Positions 45,590-56,722 are shown, counted from the first letter of the stretch. The stretch is 64,000 bases of DNA from Ectobius pallidus (GCA_964059195.1 CAXKWD010000007.1:149779769-149843768); one strand, 5' to 3'. The notes: generated by a model not told the origin, from the sequence alone. Numbers and translations: made by a program.

Positions 45590-46010
45590 TAGTGGATAAA
45601 ACAATCTTTTACAACACACAACGTTTCAACCTGACCTCCAGGCCTTTCTCAAGTGTACTGAATTGAATAAATCGTAAACATTGTCAAAAGCTGTAAAATG
45701 TACAGATAGACTCGTCAAGACTTAATAAAATAATACACTACATTATTACACGTAAAAACTTTTGTTCATTTAAAAAAAACTCATTAATATCATAAAAAGT
45801 TTTCTGATTAATTTTTTTTCAGTCGTTTCTTAAGCACAGGTAACTTATGCATTAAAATCTCTCTTGGTATCTTATTCACAATTCTACTAGTGAGACAAAT
45901 AGTACTTCTGGTATATCTGTATGTGTTGTAGTTATTTATATGTAAATTACATCATTTCTCAGTCGAGTGAAATGATTATGTACATCGCTATTTGTCATGA
46001 ATAAATGCAT
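45590..46010. repeat. Unclassified repeat-like segment
   Basis: AACGTTTCAACCTGACCTCC and AGGCCTTTCTCAAGTGTACT recall 3' regions of Penelope-type retroelements, from memory only. No coding domain readable. Confidence 0.3.
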
Positions 46011-46027
46011 GTTGTTTTTATAAAATA

Positions 46028-46586
46028 CTAGCGTGTGCCCGCGGCTTCGCACGCGATAATTATTTCAAAAATTAAAAATTAAGAGCATAATAGTTAAATC
46101 ATTATATTTATTAACACCTAAATCGCGTGGACTACATACCACGATCAGAGAGCATCTACTGGTAAAAGCGACCTCAGATTAGAGTTCCCTGGCCCAGAAA
46201 ACCCCTGCATAGTGAGTTTCGTCCAAGTCGAACAATGTTTGACCATATTTAGGCCTATATTGAATATCCCTCTTCCGTGTAGGTTGAAAATTTCATACGT
46301 CTGCGCGCCTTGATATTCTAAACAAATGAATCGTCAAGGATGGACTTACAAAATCAAGCGATTGCCCGCGACAATTATTTCAAAAATTAAAAATTAAGAG
46401 CATAAAAGTAAAATCATTATATTTATTAACACCTAAATCACGTGAATTACATACCACGATTAGATAGCGTCGACTGGTAAAAGCGACCTCAGATTCGAGG
46501 TCCTTGGCCCAGAAAACCCCTGTATAGTCAGTTTCGTCCAAATCGAACAACGTTTGACCATATTGAGGCCTATATTGATTATCCCT

Positions 46587-46651
<65 letters not shown>

Positions 46652-47004
46652 CCTCTTCGGTGTAGGTTGAAAATTTCATATGTCTGCGTGCCTTGACATT
46701 ATAAACAAAAGAATCGACCAGCGTGAGCTACAACATTCAAGCGATCGCGATAGTTTTATGTCCAAGGAATGACAAAAATAGCCAAAGCCTACTGTAATTG
46801 ATTTGACATTGAATGGTATTACTGAAAACGATGCTTCGAAAACGCAAAAAATACACGTTTTTTGCCCGTTTTTCACTCATAACTCACGAACGAAAGGAAA
46901 AATTAAAAATGTAATATGCCAGAAACCTTCCCGGGAATGCATGCACTCAACAACTTCCCAAAGTTTCATGGCGATCGGATGAATGGTGTAGTAATGCATA
47001 AAGG

Positions 47005-47035
<31 letters not shown>

Positions 47036-47055
47036 TTCATTTTTATATATATAGA
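46028..47055 (-). mobile_element. Chimeric Helitron-like element
   Basis: On the minus strand it starts A|TCTATATATATAAAAATGA and ends GCCGCGGGCACACGCTAG|T with the GC hairpin before CTAG. The first ~150 bp ((GT)n, then CATTCATCCGATCGCCATGA) differ from the 30411 units. From GAGTTATGAGTGAAAAACGG it matches them, and it has a duplicated 3' half (46028-46364). Confidence 0.82.
46591..46651. repeat. (AAT)n inside the Helitron
   Basis: About twenty units, at the site corresponding to 30822-30846. Confidence 0.95.
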
Positions 47056-47186
47056 TTACAGCATTAAAAATTAAAAGATCCGTCACAGCGAGTATATTAT
47101 TTTCTTTAAAAATATTTCTATTAGAATCCCTTGATTTCTGTTTAAAAATAATTCTTACAACTTTTTCTATGGACTGCGAAAAAAAC

Positions 47187-47620
47187 ATTCAGTAATGGAT
47201 TTTTTTACTTGCTCTGCCTGTACCATAGGTAGGCCTACTATAGGTAGTGGAAGTATTGTTTTCGACCCTAAAATTTGAAGTTGAGTTTTAAACATAAATA
47301 CACATTTAAGTACCCTGAATCTAAAAATACTATTTTCGGAAACATGTCTGTATGTGAATGTCTGTGAACAGCCTAGCTCCAGAACGGAAAATCTTATGAA
47401 AGCAGTTTTTTTTTTATTATTTGGCTCAGGTGCCTTCTGAAGATGTGACACAAAGATTTGCGACAAGTTTTATTTTTTATTTTTTAAGGGGACTTTACAT
47501 GAAGAAATTTTTGTTTGTCACGATTTTCTCGAAAACAGCTCTTAGGATTTCGTTTAAATTTTACACTTGTGGTGCTTATACTAAGAGCTAAAGGTTTTAT
47601 TTGATTTTTTTTTCTTAGAA
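47187..47620 (-). repeat. Dispersed repeat P
   Basis: Inverted match to 54120-54535: GTACCATAGGTAGGCCTAC, ATACTATTTTCGGAAACATG, TACATGAAGAAATTTT and GATTTTCTCGAAAAC. Noncoding. Confidence 0.65.
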
Positions 47621-48768
47621 AAATCACTTGAAGGGTAGTCATAAGCCACTGTTTGTAGAAACTCAGTCTTGCATGGTGTACAACAAAGCTATGCATCAGG
47701 TTAAAAAACAACCGAATTTTTATGCTGTACCAGAATGTGAAGTGAGGAAGATTTATCGGTCATGCTTAGAGTAAAGAAAGTTATGTGAGTACATTATTAG
47801 GTTTTTATTTGGGTTATATAACCTTCGGGGATGCGATACGATGTGGTAACGACATTCTCTTCTTTTTTACAACAAGTTAGACCATGTGAAGAGAATGTAT
47901 TATACTAAATGGCAAAGTTTATTTTGGAAAAAGGAAATTATGTGAGCTTGACATCAGATTTTTTAGTGTTACATTTTTTAATCAAGCAACTATCACTGAA
48001 GGATTTTTTTCTATTTATTTAAAGTTTCAGAATACAAGTTATTGGTAGTAAATAATATGGAAAAAGTCCTGAAGAAAGTCTGTGGTCTTTTCCTGTAGGT
48101 GTTCCTGAAGGTTGTGTAGCCTACCAAAACGCTGGATACAATTGATACAACATTTCGAAATTTTTATTTTAAATAATTACATGATACACGGTAATAGTAG
48201 TGTTAGGAATAATAGTATTTGTAATGATAAATGAAAGAAATCGTAATTATTTATTTGTACGAAAGGGAAGAGAACGAGAGTGACATCTGGTGGCATCCTC
48301 AATGATCGCTATAACGTCCCAGCATTTTTTCTTTATCCTTAACGGGCTGTACTTTTTTTTACAGCCCAGTCCGTAAAATGTATCTTTACATATAATTTTT
48401 ACATATAATTTTTTTATTATTAGTAATGTAATTGGAAAAAAAATATAGTTGCAAACCCCATCGAGTTGATATGGGGGAACTAAAGAATGACGTAGCAAAC
48501 CACAATAGAGAACCCAAGGTTAACGAAAAGGAAACTTTGTTTAAAGCAGTAGTAGAGAACACTGGAAAAGGGCTTATGAACATGTTCATAATTTAGAAGG
48601 TTTTATTGGAAACAAGACGGCATCGTGGACGTGATGGTGTACAGTTTTGTTATTAATTATTATTTAGAAGACTCAGATGACTGTTGAAATACTTAATTTC
48701 TGAGCATCCAAAAATCCGCCACTGTGAGGATTGTATCTTCCCCAAACTGGCTCAGCCATAATAAGAGG
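47621..48768. other. Noncoding stretch
   Basis: No exon or repeat end recognised. A short palindrome-rich AT segment (ATATAATTTTTACATATAAT) occurs near 48390-48415. Confidence 0.4.
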
Positions 48769-48776
48769 GTGATTAC

Positions 48777-49496
48777 TAGACTTCGGACTTTTAGGTCGCT
48801 AAAAATGCTGTTTTAGGTACCTAAAATAGGCTCTAAAAATTTAAAAATAGGTTCTAAAAATCGTAAAATAGTCTCTTATAAAATCGTCAAGTTGCCATTT
48901 TTCAGAAATATCTCAAATGCAATGCACAATATTATATTTATTGAAGTCACCATTAATCAATAATCTTGATAAAACACAGATATAGGCCTATGGTACAGAA
49001 TTATATAGACCTATTACTAGGACCTGTATTACTACCATAACAGTGAAAACCTAATCCCTGCGCCCAGAAGCTACGCACGCATAGCATATTCAACCCCTTG
49101 TATCCCTCAGTGATTCAGAGAACTACTTTTTTTTTTCTGAACGTGAGAGTCGGGAGAAAAACACTATATTTTCTTGGGAATTCCAAGGAATTTTTCTACT
49201 GAAGACGAAACATTCCTTACTACCTAACCAGGTCACAAATGTGTCATGTACTGCACATTCCGAGCTAAAAATTTAGTATGAACTGAAAATAAATGCTAGA
49301 ATATAACTTATTTTGAACTATAGAGGAAAAACAAGCAAAAAAGGCTATATTAGGCTCTAACGTAAAAATAGGCTGTTTTAGGTCCTATAAAAGTATCAGT
49401 TTTAGGCATAGTCACTTCTGAAACATGCATATACAAGTTTTCGTCCATATATCACTTAAGGATTAAAATAGGTTTTTACCTAAAATCCGAAGTCTA
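48777..49496 (+). mobile_element. hAT-type MITE, family TAGACTTCGG
   Basis: Ends TAGACTTCGGACTTTTAGG and CCTAAAATCCGAAGTCTA with the exact duplication GTGATTAC (48769-48776, 49497-49504). Full-length sister of 4505-5253 in reverse orientation. Confidence 0.95.
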
Positions 49497-49633
49497 GTGA
49501 TTACTAGCTTCTTCTCTTTTCAGCATATATTTTTCTCTCTCATTTTTTGGTGGGACAAGTTATCCCAAATACACTATAGACGTAGATAGATCTGTTAATT
49601 TATGTTTACGATTCATAATAACATAAAACTACA

Positions 49634-49845
49634 GAGCGAGATGGCCGAGATGGTAACGGTAAAGGCAAATGCCGAATTGGGTATTTACATACCATGAATC
49701 ATCCTCACCATTTCATCCTGTATAATTTAAATTTATATCAGTTGAAATTTACTCCATTAAATACACCGACAATAGAAACAATTGACAAGCAATAGTTCCA
49801 TGGCCTACCCTACTGTATAGACACAGATCCTGAACTCCTCCTATA
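49634..49845 (+). mobile_element. SINE family W, head internally deleted
   Basis: GAGCGAGATGGCCGAGATGG jumps directly to GCAAATGCCGAATTGGGTAT, omitting the B-box present at 25617-25690. The body otherwise matches 25430-25600. Confidence 0.75.
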
Positions 49846-49894
49846 GCCTCGAAACTGAAAGGAGTATAAACACAGCTGAAATAAAATTTAAAAA

Positions 49895-50490
49895 AAAAGT
49901 GTGCGTGGAACACCACGCGACAGAAGTGAAACTTGTTTTAATTTTTATTTTTTCAATTTTTGATTGTTGGATTTTTTCAATTTTGCATTATTGGACTTTT
50001 TAATATTGGGGTTTTGGACTTTTTAAATTTTGGATCTTTGAATTTTTTAAATTTTTAAATTTTGGGATTTTGGGTTTTTTAAATTTTGGATCTTTGATTT
50101 TTTTATTGTTTGGATTTTTTAAGCGCGGTAATGAACCTCCGGGTTCCATAAAATAGATAATATACCTTTAGATTGCTTAGGAATTGTCTATTGCCATTGA
50201 GCAAGTAAGTATTATTAATATTATTATTATTATTATTATAACTACTACTACTACTACTACTACTACTATTCCCATTTGCAGGTCCTCGTACTAGGTCTGA
50301 AAAATTTCCTTTGATTACTCCTAATCATTTAGTTGATTGTATTCTGTTCAGTCCGCTCCGAAACACACTACTAATTTCGTGACGGTTTTCAGCATTGCAT
50401 TAATTTTGTGCGGTTTTAGCGTTACACAAGTTCCCGATTTACCCCTACCGCCGCTAAAGAAGTTTCACTTCAAGAACGTAAAAGTATGTA
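49895..50490 (-). mobile_element. Rearranged relative of the element at 2490
   Basis: GTGCGTGGAACACCACGCGA and GAAGTGAAACTT at one end, AT-rich GGATTTTTTAAATTTT array, LINE tail (50122-50212), microsatellites, then CCTTTGATTACTCCTAATCA and CGCTAAAGAAGTTTCACTTC. Same order as 2490-3352, reversed. Confidence 0.6.
50122..50212 (+). pseudogene. LINE 'NLRVP' tail inside a DNA element
   Basis: GCGCGGTAATGAACCTCCGG through TTGCCATTGAGCAAGTAAGT; then (ATT)n and (ACT)n to 50271. Equivalent to 2694-2775, which lacks the microsatellite part. Confidence 0.75.
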
Positions 50491-51120
50491 AATTTCTAGC
50501 TCCATTAATCACTCGATATTTGTAAATAAGTGTTCGCTCCTTACGCATAAGAAAAGATAATCGAAATACACATAAAAAACAATCAGACAGTGAGCAGAGA
50601 TGCCTGCAAAGTAATTGCACATGCGCATGACCCTTGTGTATGTCGGGTGCTTCTAGGAAAACAAAACAAGGTGATTTGAATGCATGTTTTCCAGGAACAG
50701 ACTGGATTAGGCAGTGCCGCTGCAACAGACAGGTTTGCATGGTACCGTTACATTCCTGCATCGAACCCGGGCCTCGTTTGGGCGCTCCAGAACCACACAC
50801 CACATTTTTTCGTGAACCCATCGCATCTGCAAAATCAATATCGGTATCACTGCCCTAACCGCTAGCCAATAATATTACTTTTCCGTGCTTCAGTTTGACG
50901 TCTTCCACTTACAAATTTGCATTCTCCATCTTCTTTTAAATCCATTTTCATTTAATAAGTTATTCATTTTCTATTAATTCGTTTACATTCTCTAGATTGT
51001 CTTCCTCCGTTCTTATTGCACGTGCCCCCTTTCTGGAAAAATCTTCCCTAGAATCCCATGGACTAAATCGGTTGTTCGCTACCACAGTAATTGGGCGGAG
51101 TTTAAAAATTAGCAATTCAT
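50491..51120. other. Noncoding, one tRNA-like head
   Basis: At 50740-50870 the minus strand has GGCTAGCGGTTAGGGCAGTG and GGGTTCGATGCAGG, suggesting a degenerate SINE. Nothing else supported. Confidence 0.35.
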
Positions 51121-51790
51121 CTCTATACTACAAAGCCGGGTAGCTAACTCACTCGTTGAAACTTTTTACCCCCTTCCAGATGAGCCAGAAACTGGAAATT
51201 TGGCATGCTTATAGCTTATAGCCTGTAAACGACGAAATGTTCCAAACAGTTCTACTTTTTATTCCCGAAAATAATTCAAAATGGCGGAGGCAACTTTTTG
51301 GTCTGTGCAGAGCTTCTTTGGAGGTAAACGGATCGTCGTATGAAAAAAAAATCCCTTTAGGCAGGCCTACAGGCTGAGGAGTAGATTTCGAAGTGCTAAA
51401 TCTCGCCTTATATGAGAGCTATCGTGAAACTAGTTATTGATTTGTAGAGTACTCATCAAGGGCTTTTCAACTATACCCCACAAGACGTGGTTTAACAAAT
51501 TTCGAATTTCCATCCCCCACCAACCACCCCCTCGTACCCCTAAAACCCCCGAATCGTTGGTGTCATTGTGAACTCCATAGGGTGTATAGGTTATTCAAAC
51601 AAAGTCTCCCTCTATAGTTCATAGGGGCCGAGATATAAAGTTTTCAAACTTTCAACCCCCTCCCCCGATCCTCCCCTTGAGCTAATTTTGCTCATTAACA
51701 AACTTGTCCGAACTATTGGGCCTAGAAATAACATAATAAAATTTTGTTCAAATATCTTCAAAATTACGGCCACTATCGTGTAAAGATATA
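51121..51790 (+). repeat. Dispersed repeats K then M
   Basis: 51121-51345 matches 1060-1310; 51345-51790 matches the outer parts of 7762-8450 without the ~230-bp insertion seen there. Confidence 0.6.
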
Positions 51791-51835
51791 TATATATTAT
51801 TGTATGAGGGTTATTCTTGTACTTTATTTTTTAAT

Positions 51836-52060
51836 TTAGTTTGCATTCACACGCATTAATTCTTCTTGTGAAATTGCTGCAATTTCTCATGTTCTCTTTC
51901 AGTTCTTCAATTGTACTGTATGAGGGTTAATCTTCTACTTTATTTTTTAAGTTCCTCCAAAAATAAAAATAGCACACAGTAAGATCTGGAGATCTTGCTG
52001 GCCATAACCCCTTACTAATTATCCTAGCTTCAAACACTTCTTCAATTAAATTTTCATTTT
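51836..52060 (-). pseudogene. Mariner-family transposase C-terminal fragment
   Basis: The minus strand reads ISKGLWPARSPDLTVCYFYF, then TIEELKENMR, the C-terminus of a Tc1/mariner-superfamily transposase. The usual SPDLTPCDFFLW motif carries the last acidic catalytic residue; here that Asp is Tyr, and a stop follows shortly after. A segment containing TATGAGGGTTA-TCTT-TACTTTA is duplicated in tandem (51803 and 51918). Dead copy. Confidence 0.75.
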
Positions 52061-52109
52061 TTTAACAAGACACCGCTAAAACGTATTCTGAAAATTTTTC
52101 GTTAGATGA

Positions 52110-52190
52110 AAATACCATGTCTAATTGTCCGGCCACGGGAATTGAACCTGGGGTCTCCAGAATGTGAGTCCAAGACGTTACCATCTCGCT
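52110..52190 (-). mobile_element. SINE family W head, truncated
   Basis: GCGAGATGGTAACGTCTTGG and GGTTCAATTCCCG on the minus strand; its 5' end is cut by the SINE insertion at 52203. Confidence 0.7.
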
Positions 52191-52202
52191 CGGTATGAAT
52201 TT

Positions 52203-52638
52203 CTTTCTTTCTTTATCTTAGTTTTACCTCTCCCTTTTAGGATTTAAGCGACCCAAGCTTCCCGGGCCTTATAGGGCCGTGACCTGTAGGGAGAGGGATT
52301 ATCTTTGGATCACATACATACTTTTTTCACCAGACAAGGACATGGAGGGCCTCCCCGGATGAGTGATCAGCCCAATGCCGGGGCCACCTTTGAGACAACA
52401 CGAACTCATAGGACGAGACACACCATTCACACACACACTCACTCACTCACTCACTCACTCCGAGCAAGGCGAGGATGGGATGAAGATGATAATGACGGCC
52501 AGATGATATCTGGGGACCACAAGGGCGTAAAGTTACCCGACATTTTGTCTCTCAGGTGAGGAAAAACCGAAAAAAAACCCACCTAGGTAACTTGTCCCGG
52601 CCAGGAATCGAACCCGGCCCCTACGCCACAGCCGTGGA
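52203..52638 (-). mobile_element. tRNA-derived SINE, family 3, full length
   Basis: Flanks CTCGGTATGAATTT (52189-52202) and CTCGGTAAGAATTT (52639-52652) form a 14-bp duplication with one mismatch. Minus strand: GGGTTCGATTCCTGG (B-box), GGTAACTTTACGCCC, (GAGT)n, GAGGTAAAACTAAGATAAAG at the 3' end. Inserted in a family W SINE. Confidence 0.9.
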
Positions 52639-52652
52639 CTCGGTAAGAATTT

Positions 52653-53232
52653 TTTAATTCTTAATACCGGTACATTATTAATTGGCGGTTGGTAACATTA
52701 GTTAGAGAAACGCAGTAATGCTAGGAAAACATCCTTTATTAAGTTGTCGACAGAGAGGTAAATTTATTCAGAACTTGTGTTCCGCTAGTCGTTTGTTTGC
52801 ACGTTATCAAAGATCTCTGTGCGAAGCTGTTAGAGTTGCACGACTTGTGATGTCAGAGGTCAGGGCACTATGGAGACAGTGACCCAAGCAAACGTTACAC
52901 CTTTACTGTCACCACAATCAACTTCCGTAACATGTGCAATGTTGTCAACACCTTGCACAATACTGGCAACATCCCAGCATGTTTAATAAACAAATCTTCA
53001 TAGCGGAAATCCAATTTCATTCAAAGAAGCAGCTAAATTGTTTTTTTTAAATATTATTATTACTGAAATTATATAAGTAATTATGAATAAAATTTGTTAA
53101 TATAAAAATCCTAGAAATGTACGTACAAACATCATAGGCCTATAAGAAATCAAGAACGAAAAATATGAGGATATTGAAGGAAATGGGAACTATTTTTAAA
53201 TATGCTAGCCAATTTGAAATGAGAAAAACACA
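52653..53232. other. Noncoding stretch
   Basis: GCAACATCCCAGCATGTTTAAT at 52970 resembles 55110-55150 across the foldback element, but no exon or element end was identified. Confidence 0.4.
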
Positions 53233-53236
53233 TTAA

Positions 53237-54915
53237 GGGGGGACATAAGCTTTCGGTGAAATTCATAGGTAGAAACAGGCGAATTTCATTATTTTTTCCT
53301 CAGCAATGAATTGCTCTACAATCTTGTAATCTGGCGTGTCCTTTATTGACTACCTCTGCAATTAGGCCTACATACTATTTTCACAATTATTTTTTATTTT
53401 TTTTATCTTCCCATAGTTATGGGTTGCCTACACAGACAAAGAGTACCAGAAAAGAAAAACAAAAAGGTAATTGAACTTTGAACATTGAAAAGAAAAGGAG
53501 AATAACGTTAAGGAGAAAATTAATACAAAATAGAAAATCTTTAACAGTTACGATTAGACTGTTACAGTTATGGGCAATTATCGTTACAAAAGGCACTAAA
53601 ATGCCGTTTCCATGGTAATTCCCACAAATGACAATATTTTTGACTGATTCTTTTTCCTGTATTTGTAAACCTCATACAAACATCATCATCTAAAATCTTT
53701 GCAATATCTACAGTATAACTATTTTAAAAAAATCTGATGTGAAAGTCACATAACTTCCTCTGCCCAAATAAAAGTTAGGAGTATTCACATATCCTTGCAC
53801 AGAAACGCAAGACACAATTTAACGCTAATTTTACGATAAATACCTGATAACCTCTTCTTTGAAAATGATGCGACTAATAAAAGTGCAGACTATAATGCAA
53901 ACAAAAACAAGTGACTGCAGACATTTATTGAAACTTCCGTCGTTAAGAATAATTTCCGAACTTTATCGAATATTTCCCTCCAATATGTCTTTCTCACTTC
54001 ATTCTTATATAGAGTAAGAGGCCGTGAAAGAGTGTGTATTCAATTGTTAACCACACAACACAAACTTTTTACAAACAGTGGGTGGACAGTAGGTGACTTG
54101 TAACTGCCTTCAGAGAATTTTTTCGAAAAAAAGTTTCAAATAAAAGTTTTAGCTTTCACTATAGTGCAAAATTTAAAGAAAATCGTTAGAGCCGTTTTCG
54201 AGAAAATCGCGAAAAACGAAAATTTCTTCATGTAAAGTTCCCTTAGAAATAAAAGAAAATAGTCGACAATCTTATCCTCACATCTTCAGAAGGTACCTGA
54301 CCCAAATACGAAATTTTGTTTTCATACGATTTTCCGTTTTGGAGCTAGAGTGTTCACAGACAGACAGACAGACAGACACACAGACATGTTTCCAAAAATA
54401 GTATTTTTGGATTCAGGGGGCCTTGAAACGTGTATATATGCTAAAAACTCAACTTCGAATGTTGGGGTCGAAAACAATACTTCCTCTACCTATAGTAGGC
54501 TACCTATGGTACGGGCAGAGGAAGTAAAAATTATTTTCCATTAAAATATATAATTATATAGGCTACATATTTAAAAAAATAAATCATTAATGTTATATGA
54601 ATGATTTTAGATAGTTGTTGTTCATGAGATACTAACAAATACACTGAAAAATAATCACTCAGAAATATTTATATTTGTGGAAGTTATCAAGGAAACGGCA
54701 TTTCGGTACATGAAGCGTTGCTGCCATTTTGGCACGATAATCAACCGTAACTGTAACAGTTTGATTAGTTTTGAAAATAATGTGCAATTTAAAAGTAGTC
54801 AATAAAGAGTATCTCAGATTGCAAGATTGTAGAGCAATTCATTGCTGAGGGAAAAAAATAATGAAATTAACCTGATTCTCAAATATGAATTTCACTGAAA
54901 GCTGTATGTCCCCCA
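53237..54915. mobile_element. TTAA-flanked foldback element
   Basis: Flanked by TTAA (53233-53236, 54916-54919). Ends GGGGGGACATAAGCTTTC and GAAAGCTGTATGTCCCCC. Inverted arms of several hundred bp, with gaps: AGCAATGAATTGCTCTACAA and CTGTTACAGTTA on the left pair with TTGTAGAGCAATTCATTGCT and TAACTGTAACAG on the right. TTAA sites and G/C-run ends are typical of piggyBac-type elements; no transposase visible. Confidence 0.75.
53753..54535. mobile_element. Inner element/repeat P within the foldback
   Basis: CTTCCTCTGCCC at the left and GGGCAGAGGAAG at the right are inverted. The right half matches 47187-47620 and has (CAGA)n. Probably a second element nested in the foldback. Confidence 0.55.
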
Positions 54916-54919
54916 TTAA

Positions 54920-55848
54920 AGAATTAGAAAATGATAGTTTAGCTGGATAGGTTAGTGCATTGAAACGTATAAATTATTGTACTTGCAACAAGACATGTTA
55001 TGAGAGATAGAGCGAATATACAGGGCTAAGATTTTTGGGTGAAATTTAATAAAGAAAAAGGGGGACAAAAAGTGCTACTAAACTCATTATATAACAAACA
55101 TACATTCATACAATACTGGCAATATTCCTGCATGTTTAATGCAATATTCACAAACAGCAGGCTACTGACTAGTTCCAGTGAAATCAAAAAGAAAAATGGA
55201 ATATTGAGTAATTATTTTTCTAGCTGGTAGGTGCCTTTAGTCCCGCGTTTGCTGAAAGCAGATGGTTTCACTATTCCCATGTCCCCTGCAAGCTGACGAA
55301 AAGTTGATTGCACAATATTTAAAGATCTTAGATCGCAGACGGATATAAGTTTGTTCAATTAAAACGACAACGTAATTTGACAAAATAAACACATTAAAAA
55401 CAAACTACTTGGTTAATGGGCTTAACTAACGTTATATTTGAACTTCACAATCCTACTTCAAAACTTAAATATTTACCGTATTCATTTGTTTCCTTTTTTC
55501 ATGGCTGTGCCCCTGTAACGATATGAAACGATATAAGAATAAGACAGACGGGTTTGCAGTAAAAGTGGTAATAGTGGAAATGCTCATCTTTTTTTATACA
55601 GAGGCACCTCGCACATCCCGTTACATGGCGAGGTCCCACAGGGTGCCTCCAAATGTCCACTCACTTTCACGCTTCATTAGGTCCACCGTCTGCTCTACTC
55701 TTTATGTCCTACTGCTATTTTGTGATCTGCAATCACTTGGCAGGACCACAGTATTGCTTTATGCTACATTTAATTTCTTAGTTGATTCACTTCGCTCATA
55801 ACATAGCATATGATATTCATTTTACTAATTTATCTCTAAAAGAGCTCA
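54920..55848. other. Noncoding stretch
   Basis: A 92-codon frame at 55523 has no recognisable similarity and I do not call it. Confidence 0.4.
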
Positions 55849-56325
55849 AATAGATATAGATATAGATTTATTTTTGCCAGGACATTAAAAAAATGTATAG
55901 CAACGTCAAACAATAAAAGCTTACAACCAATGTATAGAATAAAATTCCTGGATGCTGTACAATGGATTTCTTTTCAGCTGGAATTTTAAAATTCTCTTAA
56001 ACACACAATAAGCCATTTGTCTTACATTTACAGGTAGGCTGTTAGGCCTATATAAATTAAGAGAAATATTTTCGAAACTATTGAATGTTCTGGAATATTT
56101 ACATTTTTGGATATATATATTACCTCTATTGTGTGTGTCATAGGTATGGATTTCAGCGCATTTAGTAAGTGCTTCCAAATGTTTACATACATAGAGAAGG
56201 CAATTAAAAACAAACATACCTGGAAGAGTCAAAACGCCAAGTCTGATATCGCATTTGATGAATTTATCACTCATATTATGCATAATTTTCTCCGTCTTTT
56301 CTAAAAAGAAAAAATGCATTTTTAT
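55849..56325 (-). pseudogene. LINE C-terminal domain with (TATCTA)n tail
   Basis: Minus strand, 132 open residues (55921-56319): DIRLGVLTLPGMFVFNCLLY, then IHTYDTHNRGNI, the 'H.YdTR.k.ni' motif, NSLPVNVRQM, and a C-terminal Leu-Tyr-Ser-Ile-Gln-Glu-Phe. This is the post-RT region of a Jockey-like LINE. The 3' end is TAGATATAGATATAGA on the plus strand. Confidence 0.85.
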
Positions 56326-56414
56326 TTTATTTAATTAAGTAACCTTTAACAGGACGCGTAAACTATTGTTATCCATAGCTTTCGTAATTTACCTATAGTG
56401 GACCCATGTTTCTA

Positions 56415-56709
56415 ACTAACTTCGTGGCGCTAACATCCCAGAAGGGACAAGGTCTACCACCCGACCGCTGCGTCATCTACCATAGGCAGACGGCAGGATT
56501 GGGGGCATCTGGTCAGCATTCCGACACCCACGGCCGTTAATGGTGGTTTCCATGACCGGAGCCGCTACTTCTCTACCAAGCAGCTCCTCAATTTGAATCA
56601 TGAGGCTGAGTGCACCCCACCTCCCTACTCAGAAAAATCCGAGGAGGATCGAACCCGGGCCGACGGATCTGTAGTCAGCGACGCTAACCACAAGACCACG
56701 CCGGCGGTC
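56415..56709 (-). mobile_element. tRNA-derived SINE, family 2, with TSD
   Basis: Exact 13-bp duplication ACCCATGTTTCTA (56402-56414, 56710-56722). Head on the minus strand GACCGCCGGCGTGGTCTTGT, B-box-like CCGGGTTCGATCC, 3' end GGGATGTTAGCGCCACGAAG. Confidence 0.95.
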
Positions 56710-56722
56710 ACCCATGTTTCTA

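Noticed and set aside
45590..46010. Penelope-like retroelement
   Set aside because: Similarity is from memory of a short motif; no reverse transcriptase or GIY-YIG coding seen, so left unclassified.
46380..46679. Minus-strand frame with a long Tyr run
   Set aside because: The Tyr run is the (AAT)n microsatellite inside a Helitron-like element.
50465..50821. 118-codon minus frame
   Set aside because: No recognised domain; overlaps a tRNA-like SINE head and other frames. No splice support.
55523..55801. 92-codon plus frame
   Set aside because: No motif or homologous pattern recognised; isolated in noncoding sequence.
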